Origin: Bolinopsis microptera
Taxonomy: Eukaryota; Ctenophora; Tentaculata; Lobata; Bolinopsidae
DNA: 64,000 nt
NCBI RefSeq assembly: GCF_026151205.1
Contig: NC_087082.1
Span: 1-64,000, forward strand
Direction: 5' to 3'
Shown here: piece by piece, positions 10,934-22,461 of the stretch
Layout of the letters: each line of letters starts with the position of its first letter
How positions within the stretch are numbered: the stretch's first letter is position 1
Translations under genes and position numbers: made by a program
The notes under the pieces: model-generated
Told to the model about the DNA's origin: nothing
Database searches by the model: none
Seen by the model: the letters and a program-made list of their open reading frames with translations, nothing else

Positions 10934-11148
10934 TGAAAATAACAATTTTCAGTGATATCAGATATAAGCTATTTTAAATCAATTTGGGCGTGTCCCCACG
11001 TGTGCAACTTTTCAATTTCAACTTTAAAACTAGCCTATTACACAATTTAGACCTTAAAGAAGCAAAATTGAGCTCCACAACCCAAGGGATGGTCCAACAC
11101 CAAAGAATACTAATTCACAACTTTTGTGTTTTTATAAAATTATTCTTC

Positions 11149-11607
11149 AAACAAGAATTTCGCCGCGGTTACACCACGCACGATTAATTTTCCCTGCTTA
11201 AACCCAAAACCGTTAATATTTGCAACGAAAAGTCAATTTTATCGATTGATAAAAATTAGATATTGGATTATTTTGTTGTTGAAAAATTGCAATATTTTCA
11301 TTGTAATTTGTTATTGCGCGCGTGCAGGATTGCATGTAATCGAATATTTCGTACGCCGCGCACAAATTTGGCCTAGTTTTATTTGAACGGCATCGTTTGA
11401 CAATTGAAATTCGCGTTGGATACTGCAATTAACTAACACATGCCGAGCGTCGCGCGCAGCATAACAGACTCTTCCTATACTCATAATTATAGGGGAGTGG
11501 TCTATATTGCGAAGGAGCTGGAGCAGACTTTTGTCGACATCGCAGGACCGTCGGGCCACCTCAATACTTATTCCCTACGATCTTTTTGCTTTCGGCAAGA
11601 GCAGGGA
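11149..11607. mobile_element. Unclassified 0.46-kb insert in R (AACAAGAATTTCGCC family)
   Basis: R reads ...attcttcaa / aaaaaagcacta... elsewhere (for example 28920). Here about 458 bp intervenes, beginning acaagaatttcgccgcggtt and ending gcaagagcaggg. The same 5' word aacaagaatttcgccgcgg starts another stretch at about 25046. The related aacaagaattgcgcc appears in reverse at 36755-36771 and 45022-45036. No terminal inverted repeat or target duplication is clear. Confidence 0.55.
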
Positions 11608-12330
11608 AAAAAAAGCACTAACTTCAATAGCGAATATCTTTATGAAGGAGTAAGGTAGGAAACTTTTCCGGTAGATTTTCAGAATGCTTGAACAATTATC
11701 TAAGGTAGAAATGTCCTCAGATTTTGAATAAAATTACTTTTTAATAGTGTAAAATCGATTTGAAAAGTTGTTATTTTGTCAAAAATCAAGTTTAAAAACA
11801 CTTAAATTGATGACGTCATCAAGTGATGATGACGATAAATTGTTTTTCGATATAATGTAAACTAAAGTATAAACAATTATCTTTAAAACCTGTGGTTCGA
11901 AATGACTGTATCTTTTATACTTTTGAATCTACGGACACTTAAATGTAGGCTACAATTGACTGCCAAAGCGTCTATACATACATACATACATACATTTATT
12001 ATATATATCCTTCACGACAATCTGTTGTAAAACTTTTTTTACAGTCGATTTGGACAAGGTCTAGACGCCCTGCAAAGTTTCAGATCTCTAACTCAATTTT
12101 AACATGGTTTTTAAGCCACCTGAATATGGCGATTTTGGGTTTTTTACCTAATTTCGTATAACATGCTGGCGCGTATTTTGCACAAATTTCTTAAAAACCT
12201 CCACATAACTATTTCTTATTCCTGTCATCTTTAACATTGAATTAGAATGTTTTTTACTTAAATATACCTGCTGAACTACTTTCGATGAGTCTTAATGATT
12301 GGAAAACAATAAAGGGGATATAATAGTATT

Positions 12331-15163
12331 TTACCAAAACCCATAATCATGTGGGTAGAGTGGACCGCTGCCAGTGTCTCTCTTTCCCAAACAAAAGGAA
12401 ATGATATTAATTTGATTGACCGTTCTCAAATGCAAAATGATACCGAGAATGAAATCGGTCGCTCGCTTTTCCCATTCATTCTCGGCTTACGAATTGTAAT
12501 AATTTTCGATTGATTACATGTCAATCAGATGCTGTAAAAATCTCTTTGGGTTGCGTTCGGGTCGATACCTAGTATTTCGGGGTAAGGGTGGTAGTTATCA
12601 CTTATTGCATTAGCTGAAGTTTATTGAATCTTTATTGCCGAGTACAGCTGCCTTTGCACTTTGGGTAGTTCTTCTTAATCTATTACAATTGTAAATGAAT
12701 GGGAAAAGCGAGCGACAGATTTCATTCTCGGTATCATTTTGCATTTGAGAACGGTCAATCAAATTAATATCATTTCCTTTTGTTTGGGAAAGAGAGACAC
12801 TGGCAGCGGTCCACTCTACCCATGATTATGGGTTTTGGTAAAATATCATCTCTTTTTGATTATAATGTCAGGGTACTTTATAAAGTCGAAATATAAACTG
12901 ATATCTTCATTATAATAAGGAGGAAGTTTCAACAATTTCGAAATTTTTCCTTTAAAAACATTTCCTTGCGTTTAGGTAAGCATATCGGTCCATCACTGAC
13001 TGAATATACCACTTAATAGTCATTCAAGTTGACATTAAATTCATATATAATGACATTAAACTGTCGTGGCAAAGCAGAATTTGTTGGAAATCACGAATGA
13101 GCAAAATTCTCACCTTTCGCACGTGCAAACTTTGAGCGGACGTTGCATGCGCATCCAATATTGAATCGCCGTAAATTTTTGCATGTAATTGTTTTATATA
13201 CAGCTTGATAAGCATTCAAAGTTTCAAAGTATTTCAAGAAGAACTGTAATCACAACGGCACTCTAAAGTTGACAGAAAATGACGAAAACAGTAATTTTCA
13301 GTGATTTTAGCAATTTTCTATCAATTTGGGCGTGTCCCCACGTGTGCAACTTTTTGATTTTCAACTTTAAAACTAGCCTAATGCACAATTTATACCTATA
13401 GGAAGCAGAACTGAGCTCCACAACCCAAGGCATGGCCCAACACCAAAGAATACTAAATCGCAAAATTAACGTTTTTATAAAATAGTTCTTCAAAAAAGCA
13501 CAAACTTCAATGACAAATATCTTTATGTAGGAGCAAGCTAGAAAAACTTTCCGGTAGATTTTCAGAATGCTTGAACAATTATCTAAGGTAAAAATTTCCT
13601 CAGATTTTGAATAAAATTACTTTTTAATGGTGTAAAATCATTTTTAAAAGTTATTACTTTGTCAAAAATCAAGTTTTAAAAACGGTTAACTTGATGACGT
13701 CATCAAGGGGTGTTCATGACATCAAATAATTTGTTTATACAATGTAAACTAAAGTGTAAACAATTATTTTCAAGACCTGTGGTCGGAATTGGCTGTATCT
13801 TTTATACTTTTGAATCTACGGACAATTAAATACAGGCTACAATTGACTGGCAAAGCGTCTATCCCTGAATATATATGTATGTATGTATATGTCCCGACAA
13901 TCTGTCGTAAAACAGGGGTTCTAGAAAACCCACTTCCCGATGTTCCTGAAACCTGAAACTTTTTTTGCAGTCGATTTGGTCAACGTCTAGACGCCCTGAA
14001 AAATTTCAAATCTCTAACTCGATTTTAACATGGTTTTTAAGGCACCTGAATATGGCGATTTTGGGTTTTTTACCGAATTTCGTATAACAGTGCTGGCGAG
14101 TATTTTATCATTATGCAAATTTCTTAAAAATCTCAACATAACTATTTTTTATTCCGGTCATCTTTGACATCAAATTAGAATGTTTTGAACTAAAAATAAA
14201 TCTGCTGAACGACTTCCGATGAGTCTTAATGCCTGAAAAACTCCTGCCGGAGGCGGCGGCCTTCGGCCGCCGCCTCCGGCCGGAGTGCACGCTTCGCGTG
14301 CACGAAAGAGGCTTGTAACGTGTACCAAAGGGGGTATAATAGTAAAGGGGGTTTAATAGTAAAGGGGGTATAATAGTAAAGGGGGTACATAGTATACCCA
14401 CAATAAATGCACCGGTCGTGCTTGCCAGCACTGTGATATGTCCCGACAATCTGTTGTAAAACAGGGGTTCTAGAAAACCCATTTCCCGATGCTCCTGAAA
14501 CTTGAAACTTTTTTTACAGTCGATTTGGTCAACGTCTAGACGCCCTGAAAAATTTCAGATCTCTAACACAATTTTAACATGGTTTTTAAAGCACCTGAAT
14601 ATGGCGATTTTGGGTTTTTTACCGAATTTCGTATAACATGCTGGCGCGTATTTTGCGCAAATTTCTCAAAAACCTTCACATAACTATTTCTTATTCCTGT
14701 CATATTTAAAATTAAATTAGAATGTTTTGAACTTAGATATACCTGCTGAACTACTTTCGATGAGTCTTAATGCTTGAAAAACAATAAAGGGGTATACTAG
14801 TAAAGGGGGTAAATAGTAAAGGGGGTATAAAAGTCAAGGCGGTAAATAGTAAAGGGGGTAAATAGTAAAGGGGGTAAATAGTAAAGAGGGTAAGTAGTAA
14901 AGAGGGTAAATAGTATTGTGAATATAAGAGGCACGGTCATGCTTGCCAGCATTGTGATGTATATGTCCCGACAATCTGTCGTAAAACAGGGGTTCTAGAA
15001 AACCCATTTCCCGATGCTTCTGAAACCTGAAACTTTTTTTGCAGTCAATTTGGTCAACGTCTAGACGCCCTGAAAAATTTCAGATCTCTAACTCAATTTT
15101 AACATGGTTTTTAGGGCACCTGAATATGGCGATTTTGGGTTTTTTACCGAATTTCGTAGAACA
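12331..15163 (+). repeat. R repeat copy c with three tandem F+end-block units
   Basis: Foldback at 12331-12842, then blocks B to E to about 13890. Three consecutive F+end-block units follow, starting at tgtcccgacaatctg near 13892, 14440 and 14963 (spacing about 546 and 522 bp). Unit 1 carries the GC-rich double hairpin, unit 2 the AT-rich variant, and unit 3 is cut off at 15163 by the Harbinger element. This is the only place where the terminal unit is tandemly amplified. Confidence 0.8.
14086..14437 (+). repeat. R end block with GC-rich double hairpin (MITE-like), copy 1
   Basis: Bounded by inverted words cagtgctggcgag and cttgccagcactg, with TA beside both ends. Inside are a palindrome at 14246-14280 (16-bp arms, loop ttc), a second at 14285-14303 (gtgcacgc-ttc-gcgtgcac), then tandem 17-18 bp units of the form gggggtataatagtaaa. 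Similar blocks are at 19716-20090, 44416-44758, 48954-49297 (inverted) and 51248-51573. Confidence 0.85.
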
Positions 15164-15216
15164 GTTTGATCGTAACTGTTTCGTGGAGGACACCCACGAA
15201 ACAGTTACGATCAAAC
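15164..15216. repeat. Perfect 23-bp inverted repeat at left end of Harbinger region
   Basis: Left arm 15164-15186 and right arm 15194-15216 are exact reverse complements (start gtttgatcgtaactg) around a 7-bp loop aggacac. The loop and inner arms contain tttcgtggaggacac, which also forms the right boundary at about 19700-19714. That makes this the left terminus of the element, perhaps with a duplicated inverted end. Confidence 0.8.
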
Positions 15217-15987
15217 TTAGGCTGTAATATTTACGATCGTGAGACATCCACTGTCAAAGTTACTATCAATCTGTCCACGAAACGTTAATCGATTTAAGCC
15301 TTACGATTGAACTTTAGCTACTTACGATATAACTTTACGATCTACATATGATATCCTACTACCACCTTATTAACCCAAATAAGGAGCGTGATGGTTGCGT
15401 GAGATGAATCACGCGATCGTAGATTCAAAATTTGATCGTAAGTTGAACTTTTGGTTGATCGTAGAAATGGCCACTTACGATATAACTCACGACACCTATT
15501 TGTCAACTTTTAGGGACTTACGATCGACTTAGAGGTCGATATTACGCTATTACCGAATCTTCTTCCTATATTCTTAAACGTTTAATGACTTTAAATGGTA
15601 CTGATCAAAATAGTCTGTGATCGGATAAAAGTGTTTATAGTTATATTATTTCAATAACAATAGAGGACATGCTAATATACCCATTGAACGAAATTAAAAA
15701 TTATTACCATTCTGCTCATACGGGTAATGATAAAAATATGATGACCTCACAGTTAACAAAATATAATTGCGCATTTAACCAAAGAATTCATTCTGACTCT
15801 GTGCTGTACTAATTGCTCAAGTATCAGTCTGCTGCACTGCCACTGTCGCTTTGTCACTGCCTGACCCTGCGCGTAAATTTATTAGTAGATGATTAATATT
15901 TTGTCGAATTTTCATAGAAATATGGTTATTTTGAACCATGTGATATGATGTGTTATAGTCATCAAATAAAATACAATTATATTAAAC

Positions 15988-17196
15988 TTAAAGGTGTATT
16001 GAAATTAACCTTTTCTTGGAGCTGAAGTGAGTAACCATTAGTTTGTTTCTTGCCACGATCCCGCGGATGCTGAGCGTCTTATCGGATTGTGAGATAGTAG
16101 GTGGTGGTCGGATCGACACATTAGAAATGTTCTCAAGTTCTATGCTCTTCTTCACATGCTCTGAAGTTGTCATCGGGAAATTCCGCTCAATGCAATAATT
16201 ATGCAACACCATGCAGCTCACGATTATAGCGCATGCCATATCAGGTGCAAACATCAGGGCACCCCCACTCTCCTTGCAGAGGCATCTGAAGCGAGATTTT
16301 AGTGCCCCAAATGCCCGCTCAATTACACACCGAGACTTCTTGTGGCGTCCATTATATTTTACCTTTGCCGTGGAGTCCGGTTCAAGATACGGTATCATCA
16401 TTTCTTCTCTCTGAGCATAACCCGAATCCCCAATGAGCCAACCTTGGTAGTCAGAGGGTTTTGAAGCGAGGAAAAGCCCCAGTTCTTCTCTGAAAGAGCA
16501 ATGCTCCCATATTGTAGAATCATTTACGCTCGCAGGCCACCGAACAGATGCTTCCAAAAACTTTAATCTATGGTCACAAATTGCCTGACAGTTAATGTAG
16601 TGTCCGGGATGCCGACCCACATACGCATCTTCGTCAACTGACGGGGCTCTTATCTTTATCTTAGTCCCATCAATTGCCCCAAGACACCCTGGAAACCCAC
16701 CATAATCCAGGAAACCTTGTTTAGTCGCAACAACCGAGCTTGTTTCCCACGAGTTAGTGATATACTCACTCGCCAATGACGACAAGGCAACCGAAACATT
16801 CTTTACACAATTCTCGACAGAACCAAGTGACAGTTTGAGGTCGGCAGTGCTGCGAAGTGAGCGAAGTGAGTTGCCAGAGGAATAGAAGCTAAGGGCAACC
16901 ATGAGCTGAGTCTCAACAGGGAGGCCAGATTGAGTCTTCCGCTCAATCAACTCGTGTTTTCTGATTTTTTCTGCGAAATGATGGATTCCGACTTTGTCTA
17001 AACGAAAATTATCTATTATTGAAGTATCAGTAGAGCGGTCAAGAAAGTCAGTAACAGACTGATGAGTTCGACTGACGACCGGATGGCTCTGGACGGTGAC
17101 CCTGTTGCTATACCAATGATAAAATGCCATTATTGATTTCGTGAATTCCTTAAATGCAAATAAATTAAGTTGATTGTTGAGGGAGTGTGGTGTCAT
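15988..17196 (-). CDS. Harbinger (HARBI1-like) DDE transposase
   Basis: An intact 402-residue frame of about the usual length for Harbinger transposases. A helix-turn-helix-like N-terminal part (ETQLMVALSFYSSGNSLRSL, around residues 94-115) precedes the DDE_Tnp_4 nuclease. Its acidic residues sit in GAIDGTKIKIRAPS (about 183), GDSGYAQREEMMIPYLE (about 255) and VIERAFGALKSRFRCL (about 290). This enzyme cuts and joins element ends in the nucleus together with a Myb-like partner, here encoded divergently at 18006-19120. No stop or frameshift is visible. It could also be a domesticated HARBI1 gene, but the partner gene and element ends beside it favour a transposon. Confidence 0.92.
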   Translation of the reverse strand: MTPHSLNNQLNLFAFKEFTKSIMAFYHWYSNRVTVQSHPVVSRTHQSVTDFLDRSTDTSIIDNFRLDKVGIHHFAEKIRKHELIERKTQSGLPVETQLMVALSFYSSGNSLRSLRSTADLKLSLGSVENCVKNVSVALSSLASEYITNSWETSSVVATKQGFLDYGGFPGCLGAIDGTKIKIRAPSVDEDAYVGRHPGHYINCQAICDHRLKFLEASVRWPASVNDSTIWEHCSFREELGLFLASKPSDYQGWLIGDSGYAQREEMMIPYLEPDSTAKVKYNGRHKKSRCVIERAFGALKSRFRCLCKESGGALMFAPDMACAIIVSCMVLHNYCIERNFPMTTSEHVKKSIELENISNVSIRPPPTISQSDKTLSIRGIVARNKLMVTHFSSKKRLISIHL

Positions 17197-18005
17197 AAAT
17201 TATAGTCATATGTGTATTTATTAGTTAAAATTCCTTATTATATATATACAATATATATATATGAAAGAGAAATATATATATATAATAATTATAATAGGTA
17301 ATCAACTCAGAAAGTGCTGGAACTGATCCTGGAAGTAATGTAAGAATTCAAGTAATGTAAGCAAAATCACACACACTGAATTTGGTTTGGTTTGGTTTGG
17401 TTTAGAGAGCTTAGACGTGAGGTCTAAACTGGGTCGATTGAAAAGTGAGCTACAGATTAGCGGCTGGGAAAAACAAAGAGATGGAGATTAGTGATTAACT
17501 ATGCTGGTAATCAGTACGGGTGCTGAGTGAACGTTTGGCAGACCATAAAAACCGGAAGAAAAACTGTTAATGACTTTCAAACATCCTAGAATTAAGTGCC
17601 ACAACCATGAGGTTAAAGTCAAGAAGGTCTAAAATGGATCTAATTGTATAATGTGCTACCGAGAAAAGTACTTAGCAAAGTAACATGAGGAAATTAAACT
17701 ACTATAATTAAGGGGATAAATGGTGATCGTGAGATAATAACTACAAACCATGCCTCATGATAGACGATAAAGTGAGTATATGAATGGAAAGAGCTAAATA
17801 ATTAACTCCGGTAATCAAATACTGGTATTACATAAAATAGTGAAGTCCACACGTTTAAAATTCTGTCCATTATAGAAACTGTGCCGGGGTAATTTAAGCG
17901 GGAAAAAACTAACAGCAGGAGCCGGGATTATCAGAATCTATCCCGCCCGCCCGTTCTTCGCTCAAATTTGTTTTCTGTTATAATTATCAGTTATCAACCT
18001 TCATC
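17197..18005. promoter_or_regulatory. Divergent intergenic region of the Harbinger element
   Basis: About 0.8 kb between the two divergently transcribed Harbinger genes. It contains an AT dinucleotide tract (17237-17285) and a ggttt pentamer run (17382-17402). It presumably holds both promoters; no specific core element can be assigned by eye. Confidence 0.4.
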
Positions 18006-19120
18006 ATGCAGACCGTATCTGATATTACCGCTATTACTCCACCTTCTGATCCTATAGACCGGCCTTCCTCATCCAATACTGAACAGATCTCATCGGATTC
18101 GACAGGACCTCCTTTGGACACTGACCTAACTACTTTAGACGCTGACCTCGCTACTTTAGACACTGAACTCGCTAGAATTACATCAGATGGCGACCTCACT
18201 ACTTCGGATAATGGAATAACCCCGCCGATAACCATCATCAATGCCTCACTAGGGAAAAGGAAAAGAAAGAAACAGAAGGCGGAGCCCGTAACTGCAGTTG
18301 TCAAGAAGGAACGAGCACGGAACCTCACCTCGGAGGAGGTGCAAGTTATTATGCAGGAAGCGGGGAAGAACACAGCTATTATCAAAGGCCGATTCACGCC
18401 TACTATAACCAGCGAGGCAAAGGAGAAATTGTGGTTAGCAATAACTAGGTGAACGCGATCAACGGTAAAGGAGACAGAGAATGGAAGGATGTTAGGAAGA
18501 AATGGATCGACACTTCATGCTCTGCTAGGTCCAAGCTTCGCAACATTGAAAAGGAGCAGCGAAAGACTGGTGGTGGCGCCAGCTCAGCCCCCCCTCTCAG
18601 CAAGGTGGAAACCCTTGCTTTGGACAGTATATCAGGAACAACTGTTCGGGGTATTCCAGGAGGAATCGACACTGCAGATGTGTCACGTTCTTTTGGAATC
18701 ATTGGAAGTTTGATAGCTCACTCAAACCTGGTGCTAAACGACAGTAACGACTCGGAAATATCCTTTGACCTGAACAGAAACCCGAGATCCAGCACCCCGA
18801 GTTCCAGCACCCCGAGATCCAGCACCCCGATTCCCTCCCCCGACTCCTCTATTCAGAGTCCCTTCTCTCTATCAACACCACCATCCTCCTTTCAACTGCA
18901 ACCCTCTCCACTAGCCACACAAACCTCCTCTCAGAATCCTCCTGCTAGAGCTACAACTGGCTCGATCCGCTCAAGCAGAACGGTAACAAGAGACGTCCGA
19001 AACGACGAGTTTAAGCAGTTGCTGTCAGAACAGAAACGGACAAACGACATCCAGGAAGGCGTGCTTAGACTGCAACGAGCGAAAAATAAACGATCAGTGA
19101 AATACATTTCATTGTGGTAG
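18006..19120 (+). pseudogene. Harbinger Myb/SANT-like DNA-binding protein, frameshifted
   Basis: Two overlapping frames make one gene. 18006-18452 (148 codons, ATG start) ends LWLAITR-stop. 18449-19120 continues at once with VNAINGKGDREWKDVRKKWID in the next frame, directly preceded by a stop in its own frame. Together they give a trihelix-type Myb domain (LTSEEVQVIMQEAGK, then KEKLWLAITR, then REWKDVRKKW). A Ser/Pro/Thr-rich linker follows with a short tandem repeat (SSTPRSSTP, about 18785-18830), then a basic helical tail (SEQKRTNDIQEGVLRLQRAK). This is the second protein of Harbinger elements, which binds subterminal DNA and recruits the transposase. A single 1-nt indel near 18446-18452 breaks it. 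It could instead reflect a sequencing error. Confidence 0.82.
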
Positions 19121-19715
19121 TTGTACATATCTCAGTGACTGAGCATATAATTATAAACGTTTGATCTATTATGGTATATATAATCTTTAATCTTACAGTT
19201 AAGTTACATGGTACGCATGGAATTTATCATATTATTTTATATTGTTGTAACATACTTGTTTATTTTTGTCTCTAGCTCTTGATGAATGATTTAAAACGAT
19301 TTAAATTACATTTTATAACACATCAATAAACTTGATAGAATTACATTAGATACACTTGAAATAAAGTAAGAACAAGAAATAAAGACCGCCATCAATTCTA
19401 TTAACACAACGCAAAACGAGTTCAATTTATGATTAAAATGGCGTTATACAAGAGTTGCGCGTTCCGACTGCGTGAATTAACTTGTGTTGCAAATCTCCTA
19501 TTGGTCAATGTACCGCGTCACGTGATAAAACAATTTACTCTACGATCAACCTTGAACTGAGTTTCGTGGACAAGATTCCGGAGGCTAATTAAATTGATTT
19601 ACATGATCTCAGATTACAAAATGTTTCGTGGACACTTTTTAGGCGCGATCGTAAAGTTACGATCGATCTTAGAGTACACGATATAACTTACGATATAACT
19701 TTCGTGGAGGACACG
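19121..19715. other. 3' flank and right subterminal region of Harbinger
   Basis: AT-rich 3' sequence with possible polyadenylation words (aataaa near 19325 and 19363), followed by the right subterminal cluster of ttacgat / atcgta motifs (19535-19705) ending tttcgtggaggacac. Confidence 0.5.
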
Positions 19716-20478
19716 AGTATTTTATGCAAATTTCTTAAAAATCTGAACATAACTATTTTTTATTCCTGTCATCTTTGACATCAAATTAGAATGTTTTGAA
19801 CTAAAAATAAATCTGCTGAACGACTTCCGATGAGTCTTAATGCCTGGAAAACTCCTGCCGGAGGCGGCGGCCTTCGGCCGCCGCCTCCGGCCGGAGTGCA
19901 CGCTTCGCGTGCACAAAAGAGGCTTGTAACGTGTACCAAAAGGGGTATAATAGTAAAAGGGGTATAATAGTAAAGGGGGTATAATAGTAAAGGGGGTATA
20001 ATAGTAAAGGGGGTATAATAGTAAATGGGGAACATAGTATACCCACAATAAATGCAACGGTCGTGCTTGCCAGCACTGTGATAGGGGGTAAATAGTGTTG
20101 TGAATATAAGGGCAACGGTAATGCTTGCCAGCATTGTGATAGACGCTTTGGCAGTTAATTGTAGCAGGTTTTAAAGATAATTGTTTATACTTTAGTTTAC
20201 TATATTATATCGAAAAATAATTTATCGGTATCCTCATCATGCACTTGATGACGTCATCAATTTAAGTGTTTTTAAAACTTGATTTTCGACAAAATAACAA
20301 CTTTTCAAATCGATTTTACACCATCAAAAAGTAATTTTATTTAAAATCTGAGGACATTTCTACCTTAGATAATATTTCAAGCATTCTGAAAATCTACCGG
20401 AAAAGTTTTCTACCTTACTCCTTCATTAAGATATTCGCTATTGAAGTTAGTGCTTTTTTGAAGAATAATTTTATAAAA
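19716..20478. repeat. R pieces right of Harbinger: end block, end-block remnant, then inverted E-D
   Basis: 19716-20090 is the interrupted end block with GC-rich hairpins (palindrome about 19857-19891). 20091-20141 is a short end-block remnant (gccagcattgtgata). From 20142 the sequence runs in reverse through E (gacgctttggcagttaattg) and D (gatgacgtcatcaa, about 20248) to about 20478. The reversed part fits as the missing half of R copy a at 5871-6756. Confidence 0.75.
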
Positions 20479-20666
20479 GCACAGCGTAAATAAAGTATGC
20501 AAGATATCATTAGTATTAGTATTACCAAACAGCTCAGTTTGGTAAAATGACTGACTTGAGCTCCCAACCTGCGTGCCGCCACCTCGCTATATAGTGATGC
20601 TGGCCGCTGGGTCACATGACCTTCTTATTCAGTTATTGAAATTCACAAATCAGATAAAGGCGGTTG

Positions 20667-22461
20667 ATCGATGCAATGAATTGAAGGACAATAGATTTTT
20701 TGCAAAGAAGCGAGTCCGATATCATCAAAATGTTCCTTTAATATAGTCAGCGACAGAGCTTCTTTTGTTTTTAAAATCTGCTAGTACGCGACATTGATCG
20801 ATTCTTATCTGTAAATAATTTTCTCGCTGCTGCACGTGCATTATATGAATATCGAGCTGCTGATATATTATTTATAGCTGTTGCATTACATAATTCGAAA
20901 TGAATTTGAAAGAGCTCGATCATGGTTTGTGATTTCACAGTAATGTGATACATTTAAGTTATAATTTGATTTTCAAAACTGGTCACTCAGTTTTCATAAA
21001 AATAGAAAATGTTTCAAAAAATTTAAAGTACTCTCACTTAATCGAGGTTAATCTGCCTAATAGTAATAGTAATAAAGGTGAACTTATAATTATATACGAG
21101 ACCGAAGCGAAGGAATAGCTCCTTTTTTAAAAGATTTGACCTTCACCACACACTACCTGTTGAGAAACTTATTTTTATATTATTTACCCAGATCGGGTGT
21201 CTATTTACCGAGAAAAAGGTTATATACTCGCCACAGGAATATACCAATAACTAGACTCAGGTGGGTACGTCCATCTAACTATCTGAGAAAGACGCTCAGA
21301 GATAAAGCCATATGTTTGGCACATCTGCAAAGGCAGCTCTCTAACAAAGTGTGACATCTACCCAAAAGGCAAAACCTTTTCCACTGGTACTTATATGATT
21401 GATCTTGAGAAAGATCCGAATGTTTATAGAACAAAGGAAGCCAGTATAATGGTGAATTGTCATCGATGTACCGGTTCCGGTTATATTTAGTCTCTTTGTC
21501 TTCTATTCGGGGCGTTTAGACTTTAGTTTCTCTTGTCACCTTTATCTCATATCGTCCCAACTCCCAAATAATCAAATATCATCGATTGACTCGAGAAAAA
21601 ACAATAATACCGAGCTGTTAAAAGATTCTAAAAAGCTGTTGCATTACACGATTCGAAATGAATTTGAAAAATTATTAGTCATTCAGCAATGTGATAAAGT
21701 GGAGTAACAAATTTATTTTAAAAACCGGAAATTGATCAGTACTCCCAAATATAGCAAAAATATAAAGTATGCTTCTTTCCTAATCAAGGATGATATGTGA
21801 TTAATTTTTACCCCCATGAAAACTACAAATGCTGTAATCTGTAATACTGGAAGGAAAACATCGGTCATGATTAAGGCGTTCAATTATTTGCTTGATTAAG
21901 AATCATATGGGATGTACAAGAAGAAAGAAATTGTAGCTATAATAGCGTTAAGATTACTAAATTTTATTTTTGAAAATGAGACACAGTTCCTGTCTGATCT
22001 AATTGTCTGGTTGACCAGACAATTAAGCATATACAATATAACTTGAAGTAGAGAGGGGACTGGGGGAGGTGGTGAAAGCATTTTTTTCTTAGATTAAGTC
22101 GGCTGATCTTCTGGCAGAGGAGCTAATTGTTCGTTTACTTTCGGAATATTTGCCATGACACTAAGTTCAATTTTGTTTGTTGCAACGTTATCAACAGAGT
22201 GAGTTAATTTCTTCCATATTCTCCAAACAAGAGAGGTCATACTTTTATACAAACCACTGTAAAATATCGGGTTGAGAAGACTGTTGATTGGAATCACAAC
22301 CAGAGCGAATATTTCAAATGTTTTGGCTGGAGGGGGACTGTTACTGATCCACGAGAAGTGAATGACAGCAGCCATGAAGGACACCCAGCTCACTAACTGG
22401 GAGATTATCATGAGAGAAACTTTAAGAGCTAACTGAGTTGTGTTGTCATTATTGTCTGGGC
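20667..22461. repeat. Segmental duplication, copy B
   Basis: Counterpart of 517-3683 without the MULE insertion. Upstream, 20480-20667 is shared only with copy C (26720-26893). The right end is abrupt at 22461 inside the receptor coding sequence, where LINE sequence begins. Confidence 0.9.
22091..22461 (-). pseudogene. Truncated receptor duplicate (TM6-TM7 and tail)
   Basis: Encodes the last 125 or so residues of the LDLa receptor, from DNNDNTTQLALKV to the stop. It includes TM6, TM7 with NPIFY and the cytoplasmic tail. Compared with the full gene it has conservative changes (VWKKL to IWKKL, NEIELN to NKIELS, IPNVNEQ to IPKVNEQ). The 5' part is gone, replaced by LINE sequence. With no signal peptide, ectodomain or TM1-5 it cannot make a receptor. 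Confidence 0.9.

Larger units (their letters stand above)
6757..12332 (+). repeat. R repeat copy b, interrupted by a LINE and a 0.46-kb insert
   Basis: Block order: foldback (6757-7073), B (to about 7509), [LINE 7510-10933], C with gtgtccccacgtgtgcaac (10934-11148), [insert 11149-11607], D, E with ggctacaattgactgccaaa (about 11945), F (about 12000-12160) and a shortened end block up to 12332. The flanks of each insertion join without loss when compared with the uninterrupted copy at 29796-31557. No part of R has a significant ORF. Confidence 0.85.
15164..19715. mobile_element. PIF/Harbinger DNA transposon
   Basis: R sequence stops at 15163 (cgtagaacag) and resumes at 19716 (gagtattttatgcaaattt), losing about 7 bp of R. 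Between them lie a transposase gene on the minus strand and a Myb-like gene on the plus strand, transcribed divergently from a shared 0.8-kb interval. This is the usual two-gene Harbinger plan. Both ends share cgtggaggacac / cacgaaa words. Both subterminal regions are dense in ttacgat / atcgtaa motifs (about 11 between 15165 and 15545, several at 19535-19705), plausible binding sites for the Myb-like protein. The expected 3-bp target duplication is not clear, probably because of the small deletion. Confidence 0.82.

Noticed and set aside
18006-18452. An intron joining the two Harbinger Myb-like frames
   Set aside because: The two frames overlap by four bases and the protein continues across the point, so a 1-nt indel explains it without splicing.
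19722-20134. Arg/Pro-rich open frames of 80-140 codons (also near 14111-14482, 44433-44804, 48863-49279, 51265-51611)
   Set aside because: All are translations of the GC-rich hairpins and ggggtataatagtaaa repeats of the R end block. They are open in several frames at once because the sequence is low-complexity and palindromic.
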